NCBI GenBank assembly: GCA_949283125.1
Contig: CASDRK010000018.1
Coordinates: forward strand, 90,455-154,454
Length of the DNA: 64,000 bases
Direction of reading: 5' to 3'
DNA from: an uncultured Clostridia bacterium
GTDB lineage: Bacteria; Bacillota; Clostridia; Christensenellales; Borkfalkiaceae
The translations under genes were made by a program, and so were the position numbers. The notes below the pieces were generated by a model. The model was not told where the DNA came from and searched no databases. It was given only the letters and a program-made list of their open reading frames with translations. The stretch's first letter is position 1. Each line of letters starts with the position of its first letter. This document shows, piece after piece, positions 31,806 through 38,724 of the stretch.

Positions 31806-34800
31806 ATGAGGAAAAACAAGCTTCTTGCAATGGCGGTCTCCGCCGTGCTGTCTTTAACGATGTGTCTCTCCGCGTGCGCGTCCGACGACGAAGCCGGCAC
31901 GGGCGGCGACGATCAGGGCACCCAGCAGACTACGCCCGGCGGCACCGACGAGCCGGGCGGCGAGGACAACCCCGGCGGTACAACCGAGCCGGGCGGCGAG
32001 GACAATCCCGGCGGCACCGACGAGCCGGGCGGGGAGGACAACCCCGGCGGCACCGACGAACCGGGCGGAGAGGACACGCCGCCCATTCTCGACGCGGCAA
32101 TATCCTATTGCTTCGCCGGCAACGAGAGCGCGGCTTTGGAGTGGGACGACAATGCTCCTTCCGCCGCAAAGGTGGAGTACAAGCCTGCCGGCGGAAGCTC
32201 CTATGCTGAAGCGGACGACATGCTCATCCGCGCAGTCGACGCCGACACGGCGAGGGTGGACGTCGTCGGTCTGAAGGGCGGCGAAACTTACGACTTCAAA
32301 ATAACCACCTCGGGCGGACAGACGCTGAACGCGACCTCCGTCACGGTCGGCGCATACGATCGCTCGGGCTACGCCCACTTCAACTACGACAAGGGCGTGG
32401 GCGCGTACAACGACGACGGCACGCTCAAGGACGGCGCGCTCGTCATCTACGTCACCGACGAAAACAAGAACGACATTTCCGACAGCGCCTATGTCAACGG
32501 CGTTAAGGAAAATATCGACAGCCTGTTCAGAAGTCCCGATGAGGTCAGCATAGGCTATTTCCTCAATAACAGGCAGTACTCCAATGCCGAAAAGGAAAAG
32601 TACGGCATACAGGCGGCAACGTTTAAATATGGCGCCGTGGCCGTCCGCGTGCTCGGCAAGGTCAATGCCGAGGATGCTTCCGATGGCTCAAAGAGCCTTA
32701 TCGAAGGCCTCACCGCCTACGATTCCACCGCCAACGGCGGCACCGAGGGGGACAACGGCCGCATGGCCCGCATGGTAAACGCCAAAAATCTCACCATAGA
32801 GGGCATAGGAACGGACGCCTGCGTCTGGGGCTGGGGGTTTCACTTTGTTTCAAACGATAATCTGCATAAGTACGAAGGTTCGGGCAAAAGCTTCGAGGTG
32901 CGCAACATCACCTTTGCAAATTATCCCGAAGACGCCGTCGGCATGGAGGGCACGCAGGGCACAAAGGTGGATGCCGCCGGCTCCATAACCTCGGGCGCCT
33001 CCGATGTTAAAGCCGACCTTATCTCCCCCGTTGAGCGCTGCTGGATACATCACAACACATTCCTGCCCGGCTATTGCGCAAATCCTGCCGAAAGCGACAA
33101 AGCCGAAGGCGACGGCTCGTGCGACTTCAAGCGCGGACAGTATTATACCGCGTCGTATAATTACTTTGAATACTGTCACAAGACCAACCTCATCGGTTCG
33201 TCCGATTCCTCGCTTCAGTTCAACATATCTCTTCATCACAATTGGTGGAACAACTGCGGCTCGCGCATTCCGCTCATAAGGAATGCAAACGCGCACTTCT
33301 ACAACAACTATATTTCGGGAGACAGCAGGGACGACAGCGCCAAGCTCAGCTACGTGACTTCGGCAAGGGCCAACTGCTATCTGTTTGCCGAAGCCAACTA
33401 CTATGACGGGTGCAAGTCCGTTGCCGAAGTCGCCAGCGGCGGCGTGGTCAAGGCGTACAACAACATGTATTACGCCTGCTTCAACGGCGACGCTTCCGTC
33501 ATCGTCGAAGAGCGCGACGCCGCAGTGCAGAACAACTGCAAGTTCACATATCGCAATATGGATTATTCCGGCTTCGACACGGACCCCGAGCTGTTCTATT
33601 ATGACGCCGTAAACAAAGTCAGCGATTGTTATATCACTTCCCCCGTACAGGCGAGGGAGGAGGTCATGATCAATGCCGGCGTTCTCAAATACGATTACAG
33701 CAATATCGATTGCACCATGAACGAGACGACGCCTTCGTCCGCCGTTTCCGCCACAAGGGAGGGGGTGACGATCGATCTCGGTCAGGCCAAGGACGGAAGC
33801 GTGCTCAACGGCGTAGTCTTTACAAACGGATCGGGTTCCTCCTCGGGGTTCAAGGGCAAGGGCCAGCTCATAACTTTCACTCTTGCAAGGGAGACCGACA
33901 TCTCCGTCACGTCCTCCACCACAGGGGAAAACGCTCCCGAACTTCTTGCCGCGGACGGCACGGTATGGGCGGCAAAATTTAACGAGGTAAATGGTCTCAC
34001 CCTGCCTGCCGGCACATACTTCATAGCCACAGGTCTCAAGGATAAGGAAGCTGTCATCACTTCGCTCACCTTTGTCGACGGCGCCACCGACGAGGAGCGC
34101 GTCGCCGCGGTGGAAGAGGCCATAGGGGCTATCCCCGCAACGGTCACCCTCTCCGATTCCTGCATTGCCGCGATCGAAGCCGCAAGCGCTGCCTATAATG
34201 CCCTTGCAGACGATCTCAAGCCGCAGGTCGATGGCGCGCTTGTCGATAAATTGAACTCCGCCGTGGCCGATATGAACGATCTGCTCGTGGCCGACGTCGA
34301 ACGGTTGATAGACGCCATCGGCACGGTTGCCGTCGGCAACGACTATCACGGCGAGATAGAGGCCGCCCGCGCCGCCTACAACGCGCTGTCCCCGCAGAAT
34401 AAGGAAAAAGTCTCCAATTACGACAAGCTCACCGCCGCCGAAGCGGCCTACGCCAATATCGCTGTCGAAGCGCTTCAGAACAGAATAAACAATCTCGCCG
34501 CACCCTCGTCCGCGAGCGGAAGGGAGTCCATGGAAGCTCTGCTCGGGGAGTACGAATCCGTTTCCGCCGCCTACGGAGCTTTAGACGACGGGCAGAAGGG
34601 GCAGATAACCGGCTACGGCAAGGTGACCGAAGGCATCGCGGCGCTGCAGGATATGCTCCGCCCCTATGACCTCGCCGACATGATAGACGCTCTGCCCGCA
34701 AGCGGCTGGACTTCGTCCGATCATTCGGCCATCTCTGCGGCCAAGCAGCTCTACAATTCGCTCACCGCGGAGCAGAAGGCCGTCCTAACTCAGGAACAGA

Positions 34801-35192
34801 CAGTCAAGCTCGAGGCCGCAATAGCTTACTACGACGAGGAGATGGCCAAAACGGTAATCGTTCTGTTCAGCAAGAGCAACACAGCCGATTATTACTCATC
34901 GCTCGGCGTTACCATAACCCAAGGCAACTACAAGAGCGGTGAAACTTACACCTGCAACGGCCAGACGTATTCCGATCCCCTGAAGATCGAAAGCAAGACG
35001 TCCGTAACGATTACGGTCGGCGCGGGTAAAACGGTCAACCTGTATATCAGCAAGGCCGACGGCGCAATAAAAGTGGACGGCACTTCCTACGAGGCCGAAA
35101 ACGGCTGCGTGACCGTCACCGGACTTTCCGAAGGCACTCACGTGATAACAAAGGACGACAGCTGCAATCTCTATTATATCGTCATGAATTGA
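31806..35192 (+). CDS. Surface lipoprotein with PL1-type pectate lyase domain
   Basis: 1128-residue exported enzyme. The lipobox LSAC lies at about residue 22, followed by a PGGTDEPGGEDN repeat linker to about 90 and a fibronectin-III-like domain to about 185. The parallel beta-helix follows: NLTIEGIGTDA, FANYPEDAVGME, RCWIHHNTF, SLHHNWWNNCGSRIPLIR and AHFYNNYI match PL1/PL9 pectate lyases. Residues about 740-1020 hold helical FIVAR-like repeats, each near 70 residues, and the last 110 residues are beta-rich. I set the start at ATG 31806 (AAGGGA upstream). Together with the CE12 esterase it implies pectin degradation at the cell surface. Confidence 0.85.
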   Translation: MRKNKLLAMAVSAVLSLTMCLSACASDDEAGTGGDDQGTQQTTPGGTDEPGGEDNPGGTTEPGGEDNPGGTDEPGGEDNPGGTDEPGGEDTPPILDAAISYCFAGNESAALEWDDNAPSAAKVEYKPAGGSSYAEADDMLIRAVDADTARVDVVGLKGGETYDFKITTSGGQTLNATSVTVGAYDRSGYAHFNYDKGVGAYNDDGTLKDGALVIYVTDENKNDISDSAYVNGVKENIDSLFRSPDEVSIGYFLNNRQYSNAEKEKYGIQAATFKYGAVAVRVLGKVNAEDASDGSKSLIEGLTAYDSTANGGTEGDNGRMARMVNAKNLTIEGIGTDACVWGWGFHFVSNDNLHKYEGSGKSFEVRNITFANYPEDAVGMEGTQGTKVDAAGSITSGASDVKADLISPVERCWIHHNTFLPGYCANPAESDKAEGDGSCDFKRGQYYTASYNYFEYCHKTNLIGSSDSSLQFNISLHHNWWNNCGSRIPLIRNANAHFYNNYISGDSRDDSAKLSYVTSARANCYLFAEANYYDGCKSVAEVASGGVVKAYNNMYYACFNGDASVIVEERDAAVQNNCKFTYRNMDYSGFDTDPELFYYDAVNKVSDCYITSPVQAREEVMINAGVLKYDYSNIDCTMNETTPSSAVSATREGVTIDLGQAKDGSVLNGVVFTNGSGSSSGFKGKGQLITFTLARETDISVTSSTTGENAPELLAADGTVWAAKFNEVNGLTLPAGTYFIATGLKDKEAVITSLTFVDGATDEERVAAVEEAIGAIPATVTLSDSCIAAIEAASAAYNALADDLKPQVDGALVDKLNSAVADMNDLLVADVERLIDAIGTVAVGNDYHGEIEAARAAYNALSPQNKEKVSNYDKLTAAEAAYANIAVEALQNRINNLAAPSSASGRESMEALLGEYESVSAAYGALDDGQKGQITGYGKVTEGIAALQDMLRPYDLADMIDALPASGWTSSDHSAISAAKQLYNSLTAEQKAVLTQEQTVKLEAAIAYYDEEMAKTVIVLFSKSNTADYYSSLGVTITQGNYKSGETYTCNGQTYSDPLKIESKTSVTITVGAGKTVNLYISKADGAIKVDGTSYEAENGCVTVTGLSEGTHVITKDDSCNLYYIVMN
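31942..32085 (+). repeat. In-frame tandem repeat encoding the pectate lyase tether
   Basis: A 36-bp unit encoding GGTDEPGGEDNP is repeated about four times with few changes. It gives an acidic Gly/Pro tether like that of the CE12 lipoprotein. Confidence 0.8.
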
Positions 35193-35260
35193 CGGTATAA
35201 GCCGCAAGGCCTAAATATCCGCGCGGCGATGCGGCCGAATGTTTTCAAAATGTCGTCAAC

Positions 35261-35397
35261 CTTATGCCGCCCCGAAAAAAGCTTGGCTGCGCCCGCGCAT
35301 TTTCGGGCACCCGGCGCGAAATGATCGGCCGGCAGAGTGGTTCGCAACGGCAAAACCCCATCAAAAAAGGAAGGGCAAGAACCCTTCCTTTTTTGTG
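35261..35397. repeat. 137-bp repeat, copy A
   Basis: About 90 percent identical to copy B at 36631-36767, in the same orientation, 1370 bp apart. It contains a terminator-like inverted repeat at 35363-35394 (13-bp stem, A6 and T6 ends), which probably ends the pectate lyase transcript. No coding potential is seen. The 343-bp gap around it holds nothing else I can name. Confidence 0.85.
35363..35394. terminator. Bidirectional terminator inside repeat copy A
   Basis: 13-bp perfect stem (35363-35375 with 35382-35394), 6-nt loop CAAGAA, A6 before and T6 after. Confidence 0.75.
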
Positions 35398-35535
35398 TCT
35401 GCGGAGCATTAAAAAGCTGCGCACTGCGGTATTAAAATATAAGCGCGTGGAGTGTCTTATGTCATACGCTTGAACGGTGAATTTGTGATGCTCAAGTATT
35501 TTATCTCTGCGTTGAGTTATTGGCAGGCATTGTGT

Positions 35536-36027
35536 TCATTTTTTTATTGTGGTAAACATTATTGCAGCTGATGCTGATAATCCGGCGTTGCGTATGGCAT
35601 TAACAAGTTCTGAATTTCTTATATCTTCCAATTTTTGCTTGTAAAATTCTTTATCCGTATCGCTCATATCTGAACATTTCAAATAGTTCAGGTATAAGCT
35701 TTTTATTTGTGCAGTAAAATTTTTCGGTCCGTCTTTTAAAGCCTTTCTGCCAATTAAATTCATGATTATAAAGGGAATTCCCCACCAAATTAAAATTGAC
35801 GACCCGACGCACTTTGACACAATAGCTCCTGTCGAATCATATGTTCCATATGAGTAAATTTCCTTGGGAAGGGATACTCCTACGATTATTAAAACGGTTC
35901 CGATAATTAAAAGTACCGCGCCGATAATATTCCAGATCTTTAAACTTTTTTTCACGGCTGATGCATGTTTTTTGCGGTATTCTGTAACTTCAATTTCATA
36001 TAATTCTTCAGCTTCAGCGATTATCAT
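35536..36027 (-). CDS. Two-helix membrane protein of unknown function (AT-rich island)
   Basis: 163 residues. A charged N-terminus (to about residue 28) is followed by a strongly hydrophobic helix (IWNIIGAVLLIIGTVLIIVG) and a second near residues 77-93 (SSILIWWGIPFIIMNLIG), then a helical charged tail that might be cytoplasmic. Its base composition is far more AT-rich than neighbouring genes, which suggests transfer. An AGGAGA site precedes the ATG. The start overlaps the stop of the small upstream gene (TAATG), so the two are translated together. I recognise no family. Confidence 0.7.
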   Translation of the reverse strand: MIIAEAEELYEIEVTEYRKKHASAVKKSLKIWNIIGAVLLIIGTVLIIVGVSLPKEIYSYGTYDSTGAIVSKCVGSSILIWWGIPFIIMNLIGRKALKDGPKNFTAQIKSLYLNYLKCSDMSDTDKEFYKQKLEDIRNSELVNAIRNAGLSASAAIMFTTIKK

Positions 36028-36230
36028 TATAAAGTCTCCTGTTTTTTCTTTGCTTGTCTTTTGTTGATTTCGTTTGTAAATTTGCTAAATGAATGGTTGC
36101 TTTCGGATTTTAAAATGTATTTCTTTTTTGAATGTCTGAATCCGGTTGCTGTTTCTTTGTCGCAACTCCCGACATTTTCACATAAGTTTATAATTGAATC
36201 GGCGATATTATCTGTCGTTAATTCTTTCAT
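36027..36230 (-). CDS. Small 67-residue protein of unknown function (AT-rich island)
   Basis: The 67-residue ORF begins MKELTTDNIADSIINLCE and ends in a Lys/Gln-rich tail (NKRQAKKKQETL); no membrane segment or known motif is seen. I start it at ATG 36230 because GGAGG lies 13 nt upstream and the longer in-frame reading runs back into a terminator hairpin. It is the first gene of a two-gene unit with the membrane protein. Expression appears to depend on read-through of that terminator and on the inverted-repeat leader upstream. Confidence 0.6.
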   Translation of the reverse strand: MKELTTDNIADSIINLCENVGSCDKETATGFRHSKKKYILKSESNHSFSKFTNEINKRQAKKKQETL

Positions 36231-36251
36231 CTGTAATTTAAATCCTCCAAA

Positions 36252-36283
36252 TAAAAAAGTGCGCCAGCCGGAGCTGACGCACG
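36252..36283 (-). terminator. Leader terminator before the two-gene accessory unit
   Basis: On the minus strand a hairpin (36282-36278 and 36276-36273 pairing across loop 36272-36269 with 36268-36259, one mismatch) is followed by TTTTTTATTT. It lies between the leader RNA and the first start codon, the position of an expression platform. Confidence 0.7.
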
Positions 36284-36305
36284 AAAAACGCAAACTTCGA
36301 CTGTC

Positions 36306-36462
36306 GCCAAACAATTCTTATATAGTACGGATAGTCTGTACCACCATAAGTGAAATTTGCATTTTTGCTAAATTCATTAAGGTGATACAGTAAAGTATAT
36401 TACTGTTTTAAAATAATAAAAAAGTCCGTACTCCTCAATATGGGCTATAAGAATTGTTTGGC
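36306..36462 (-). ncRNA. Inverted-repeat-bounded leader element: orphan riboswitch-like RNA or invertible switch
   Basis: A 157-bp element bounded by perfect 17-bp inverted repeats (36306-36322 and 36446-36462). The predicted start of transcription falls on its outer edge. As RNA the ends form a 17-bp closing stem. Inside are an 8-bp stem AGTACGGA/TCCGTACT (36432-36425 with 36331-36324), a 7-bp hairpin ACAGTAA/TTACTGT, and a longer imperfect hairpin (CACCTTAA...TTATGGTG), forming a branched fold. A terminator and two small genes follow. I recognise no known class. The same geometry also suits a phase-variable invertible segment. Confidence 0.5.
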
Positions 36463-36468
36463 ATATTC

Positions 36469-36497
36469 AGTATAGCATACTGTTAAATAAAAAGCAA
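36469..36497 (-). promoter_or_regulatory. Promoter of the accessory two-gene unit
   Basis: On the minus strand TTGCTT (36497-36492), 17 bp, extended -10 TGCTATACT (hexamer 36474-36469). Initiation is predicted at 36462, the first base of the inverted repeat. Confidence 0.65.
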
Positions 36498-36630
36498 TAG
36501 GCTGATGCAGTATTTTATATTTTTAAAATTATGTGGCGAGAGAAAGAGATTCCCGCTTTAAACGGACATAATACGGAAAAACAGCGGGAGAGCGCTGGCT
36601 TATTTTTAGATAGTGGCACTCGAACATGGG

Positions 36631-36767
36631 CTTAATGCCGTCCCGAAAAAAGCTTGGCTGCGCCCGCGCATTTTCGGGCACCCGGCGCGAACCACTCGGC
36701 CGGCGTATGGTTCGCAACGGCAAAACCACATCAAAAAAGGAATGGCAAGAACCCTTCCTTTTTTGTG
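36631..36767. repeat. 137-bp repeat, copy B
   Basis: Second copy of the repeat at 35261-35397. It directly abuts the tRNA-Thr 3' fragment at 36772-36804. Its terminator-like inverted repeat (about 36733-36764) has a mismatch compared with copy A. The stretch 36498-36630 between promoter and repeat holds no gene I can see. Confidence 0.85.
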
Positions 36768-36771
36768 GAGC

Positions 36772-36804
36772 TACTGGCCGGACTCGAACCGGCGACCTAT
36801 TGTC
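36772..36804 (-). pseudogene. 3' fragment of tRNA-Thr (33 bp)
   Basis: Identical over 33 bp, including the encoded CCA, the T-arm and the 3' acceptor strand, to the intact tRNA-Thr gene 160 bp away at 36932-37007. It then diverges completely. Such a duplicated tRNA 3' end is the usual scar of integration at a tRNA gene. Confidence 0.85.
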
Positions 36805-36894
36805 ACCCCAAAAAATTTCGCTTTGCTTCAATTTTCTGGGGGCCCCGTATAATATAGTCAGCAGGTCTTACGGTTCTTGCTCAAACAATGTCAA

Positions 36895-36931
36895 CAAAAA
36901 AGAAGAAGGAAAAAATCCTTCTTCTTTTTTG
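36895..36931 (-). terminator. Terminator of tRNA-Thr
   Basis: Inverted repeat AAAAAAGAAGAAGGA with its complement, loop AAAAA, immediately 3' of the tRNA on the minus strand. It can act in both directions. Confidence 0.75.
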
Positions 36932-37007
36932 TGGAGCTACTGGCCGGACTCGAACCGGCGACCTGCTGATTACGAATCAGCTGCTCTACCAACTGAGCCA
37001 CAGTAGC
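36932..37007 (-). tRNA. tRNA-Thr (anticodon CGT)
   Basis: 76-nt cloverleaf with encoded CCA. The acceptor GCTACTG pairs with CAGTAGC. The D-arm is GCTCAGTTGGTAGAGC, the anticodon stem CTGAT/ATCAG has loop TTCGTAA (anticodon CGT, reads ACG), and the T-arm GCCGG/CCGGC has loop TTCGAGT. The discriminator base is U, as expected for many bacterial tRNA-Thr. It has its own promoter and terminator. Confidence 0.96.
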
Positions 37008-37029
37008 AAATCTTTGCAAAAGCATTAAC

Positions 37030-37058
37030 ATTATAAATGATAAATTGTTTTAACGCAA
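37030..37058 (-). promoter_or_regulatory. Promoter of tRNA-Thr
   Basis: On the minus strand TTGCGT (37058-37053), 17 bp, TATAAT (37035-37030). The start is about 16 nt before the mature tRNA end. Confidence 0.75.
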
Positions 37059-37135
37059 GCAATTTTTATCCCCGCAAAAAAATTATTTCAAATATTTGCG
37101 CACATACTCTCGTCGGGCGTCAAGTAGTATATTGT

Positions 37136-37807
37136 ATGGGCATCAGGGTCGGGCGCGCAGTCGCCGCAGCGCTGGCCGCGGCGGCGCTGATAATAATCGC
37201 ATCCGCAGTCGCGGCGGCGCCGTCGTGCGTAAGCAGAGCGGTATTTTCTGTCCGCTATCATTTTGTGTGCTACAAGAGCGCCGACGACGCGCACACTGCG
37301 GCTTCCGTCTCGTCCGTCGTGCAAAGTCACGGCGGCGCGGGCTACATCGTAAAAACCGGCGACGATTATCGCGTGGCGGCCGGCTGTTATTACTCGGCGG
37401 AGGATGCCCGGAAGGTGTGCTCCGCCCTTTCGGATAGCGGTCTCGCATGCGACGCGGTAGAAGCGGGGGTGGACGGATACGATCTCCCGCGCGATCTCGC
37501 GCCGCAGGCCGACGCCGTCCTCGGCGCCATCCGCACGCTCGACCAGCTCGGCAGAATAATTTACGGCGCGGCCAACGGTCTGGACGGCGGCACTATGACG
37601 GCGGATGCCGCGCTTTCGCTGATCGCCGACGCGCGGTCGGCGGCAGCGGCCATAGTCGCCGGGCAACGCGAAAACGCCCTCGGCGAGGAGGCGGCCTATC
37701 TTGTCGCGCTCATGGACGATATCGGCTCCGCAAGCGTGACGGCGCGCGAGGTGCGCGCGCTTCAGGTCGCCGTCTGCGACGCCGTGCTGAACGTCAGATT
37801 TGTGTAA
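37136..37807 (+). CDS. Membrane-anchored protein with a SPOR-like domain
   Basis: 223 residues. An N-terminal hydrophobic segment (AAALAAAALIIIASAVAAAP, residues 10-29) anchors or exports it. Residues about 38-105 (YHFVCYKSADDA, GAGYIVKTGDDYRVAAGCYYSAEDARKV split over two strands) match the SPOR fold, which binds denuded peptidoglycan glycans. The rest is helical and Ala-rich. I start at ATG 37136, where the membrane segment begins. TAGTAT lies 5 nt upstream, so this may be another leaderless gene. The partner and role are unknown; cell division or sporulation is usual for SPOR proteins. Confidence 0.65.
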   Translation: MGIRVGRAVAAALAAAALIIIASAVAAAPSCVSRAVFSVRYHFVCYKSADDAHTAASVSSVVQSHGGAGYIVKTGDDYRVAAGCYYSAEDARKVCSALSDSGLACDAVEAGVDGYDLPRDLAPQADAVLGAIRTLDQLGRIIYGAANGLDGGTMTADAALSLIADARSAAAAIVAGQRENALGEEAAYLVALMDDIGSASVTAREVRALQVAVCDAVLNVRFV

Positions 37808-37811
37808 AGGC

Positions 37812-37840
37812 TGTACATTTGGTTTTTGCCGTGGTATAAT
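37812..37840 (+). promoter_or_regulatory. Promoter of the SDR gene
   Basis: TGTACA at 37812-37817, 17 bp, extended -10 TGGTATAAT (hexamer 37835-37840). Exactly 6 nt follow before the ATG. Confidence 0.7.
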
Positions 37841-37846
37841 CGGGTC

Positions 37847-38629
37847 ATGGAATACACTCTCATCACCGGTGCAACCGGAGTTCTGGGTGGCGCGTTTGCC
37901 GATGAATGCCTGCGCCGCGGCGAAAACCTCTATCTCACCGGCAGGAGCGCCCGGGCCCTCGAGGAGTTGAAGTCGCGTCTGCTGACCGTCCGGCCCCGGG
38001 CCAACATAGAGATATGCGCGTGCGATCTCGCCGACGAACGCTCGCGCGAAGCATTGTTCTGCCATGCGGAAAAATTTGTTTTTTCGCGCCTTATCAACGC
38101 CGCCGGCGCGGATATTCAGAAGGCTTTTCATCTGTACGACCAGAAAAAACTTGCGTTTCAGGTGCGCGCCGATTTCGAGGGCGCGGCGGCAATGTGTCTG
38201 TTTGCACTCGGGCACAGGGCGGCGGAGCTGAAAGTAATCAACGTTTCCTCGCTGTGCGGCGAATACGCTATGCCGTATTTTGCGCTGTATGCCGCGTCGA
38301 AGGGCGCGCTCACTTCCTTTTCGCTGGCGCTGGCGGAGGAGTGCAGGGGCACGGGCGTATGCGTCACGGCCGTGTTGCCGGGCGCCATATATACCCGCCC
38401 GGACGTGTGCGAATATATCGCGGCGCAGGGACTGTGGGGCAGACTGGCGGCAAAGACTCCGCAATATGTGGTTGCCGGGGCGCTTGCCGCTTCGGACGGC
38501 GGCAAAAGGCGCGTGATTTTGGGCGCGGCCAACAAACTGGCGCACGCCCTTTCGCGGCTCGTTCCGAAACGACTTATGATAAAGATTAACGCGGCGGCGC
38601 GCAGGGGCGTATCCAAGGACGCGTTCTGA
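37847..38629 (+). CDS. Short-chain dehydrogenase/reductase
   Basis: 260-residue classical SDR. The dinucleotide motif is TGATGVLGGAFA at residues 7-18, DLADE the adenine-ring Asp, NAAGAD the family NNAG variant, and the catalytic Ser (NVSSLCGEY) and YAASK are in place. The proline-glycine motif LPGAIYT follows. The substrate is unknown; the C-terminal basic region is longer than in FabG. I chose ATG 37847, not the in-frame ATG seven codons earlier, which lies upstream of the -10 box. The transcript appears leaderless. The gene ends at a 19-bp hairpin. Confidence 0.85.
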   Translation: MEYTLITGATGVLGGAFADECLRRGENLYLTGRSARALEELKSRLLTVRPRANIEICACDLADERSREALFCHAEKFVFSRLINAAGADIQKAFHLYDQKKLAFQVRADFEGAAAMCLFALGHRAAELKVINVSSLCGEYAMPYFALYAASKGALTSFSLALAEECRGTGVCVTAVLPGAIYTRPDVCEYIAAQGLWGRLAAKTPQYVVAGALAASDGGKRRVILGAANKLAHALSRLVPKRLMIKINAAARRGVSKDAF

Positions 38630-38641
38630 AAGCCCGGACGG

Positions 38642-38686
38642 CAACGGCGGCGCGCCGTCATAAATGTTGACGGCGCGCCGCCGTTG
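38642..38686. terminator. 19-bp perfect hairpin between the SDR gene and thyA
   Basis: Perfect inverted repeat 38642-38660 with 38668-38686, loop of 7 nt. The distal arm also contains the -35 box of the thyA promoter. Confidence 0.7.
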
Positions 38687-38695
38687 TGCTAAAAT
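38667..38695 (+). promoter_or_regulatory. Promoter of thyA-folA
   Basis: TTGACG at 38667-38672, 17 bp, extended -10 TGCTAAAAT (hexamer 38690-38695). The -35 box starts in the loop and continues into the arm of the preceding terminator hairpin. Confidence 0.7.
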
Positions 38696-38724
38696 ATCGT
38701 CAAACACGTTACGGAGACAGACAA

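Noticed and set aside
31942-32085. Regular repeats in lipoprotein genes as a CRISPR array
   Set aside because: The repeats are contiguous, in frame and lack spacers. No CRISPR array or cas gene was seen in the window.
35264-35473. 69-codon ORF in repeat copy A
   Set aside because: It spans the repeat and its terminator, has no ribosome site, and the frame is not kept in copy B.
36306-36462. MITE with 17-bp terminal inverted repeats
   Set aside because: No target-site duplication is visible and the outer repeat coincides with the predicted transcription start, followed by a terminator and genes. A regulatory element is preferred, though a MITE is not excluded.
36306-36462. Retron-like msr-msd RNA (inverted repeats at the ends)
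   Set aside because: No reverse transcriptase gene is adjacent or elsewhere in the window, so there is no support beyond the end pairing.
36613-37006. Plus-strand ORFs reading SYWPDSNRRP and GRTRTGD near the tRNA
   Set aside because: These are translations across the antisense of tRNA-Thr and its 3' fragment, a well-known false gene call.
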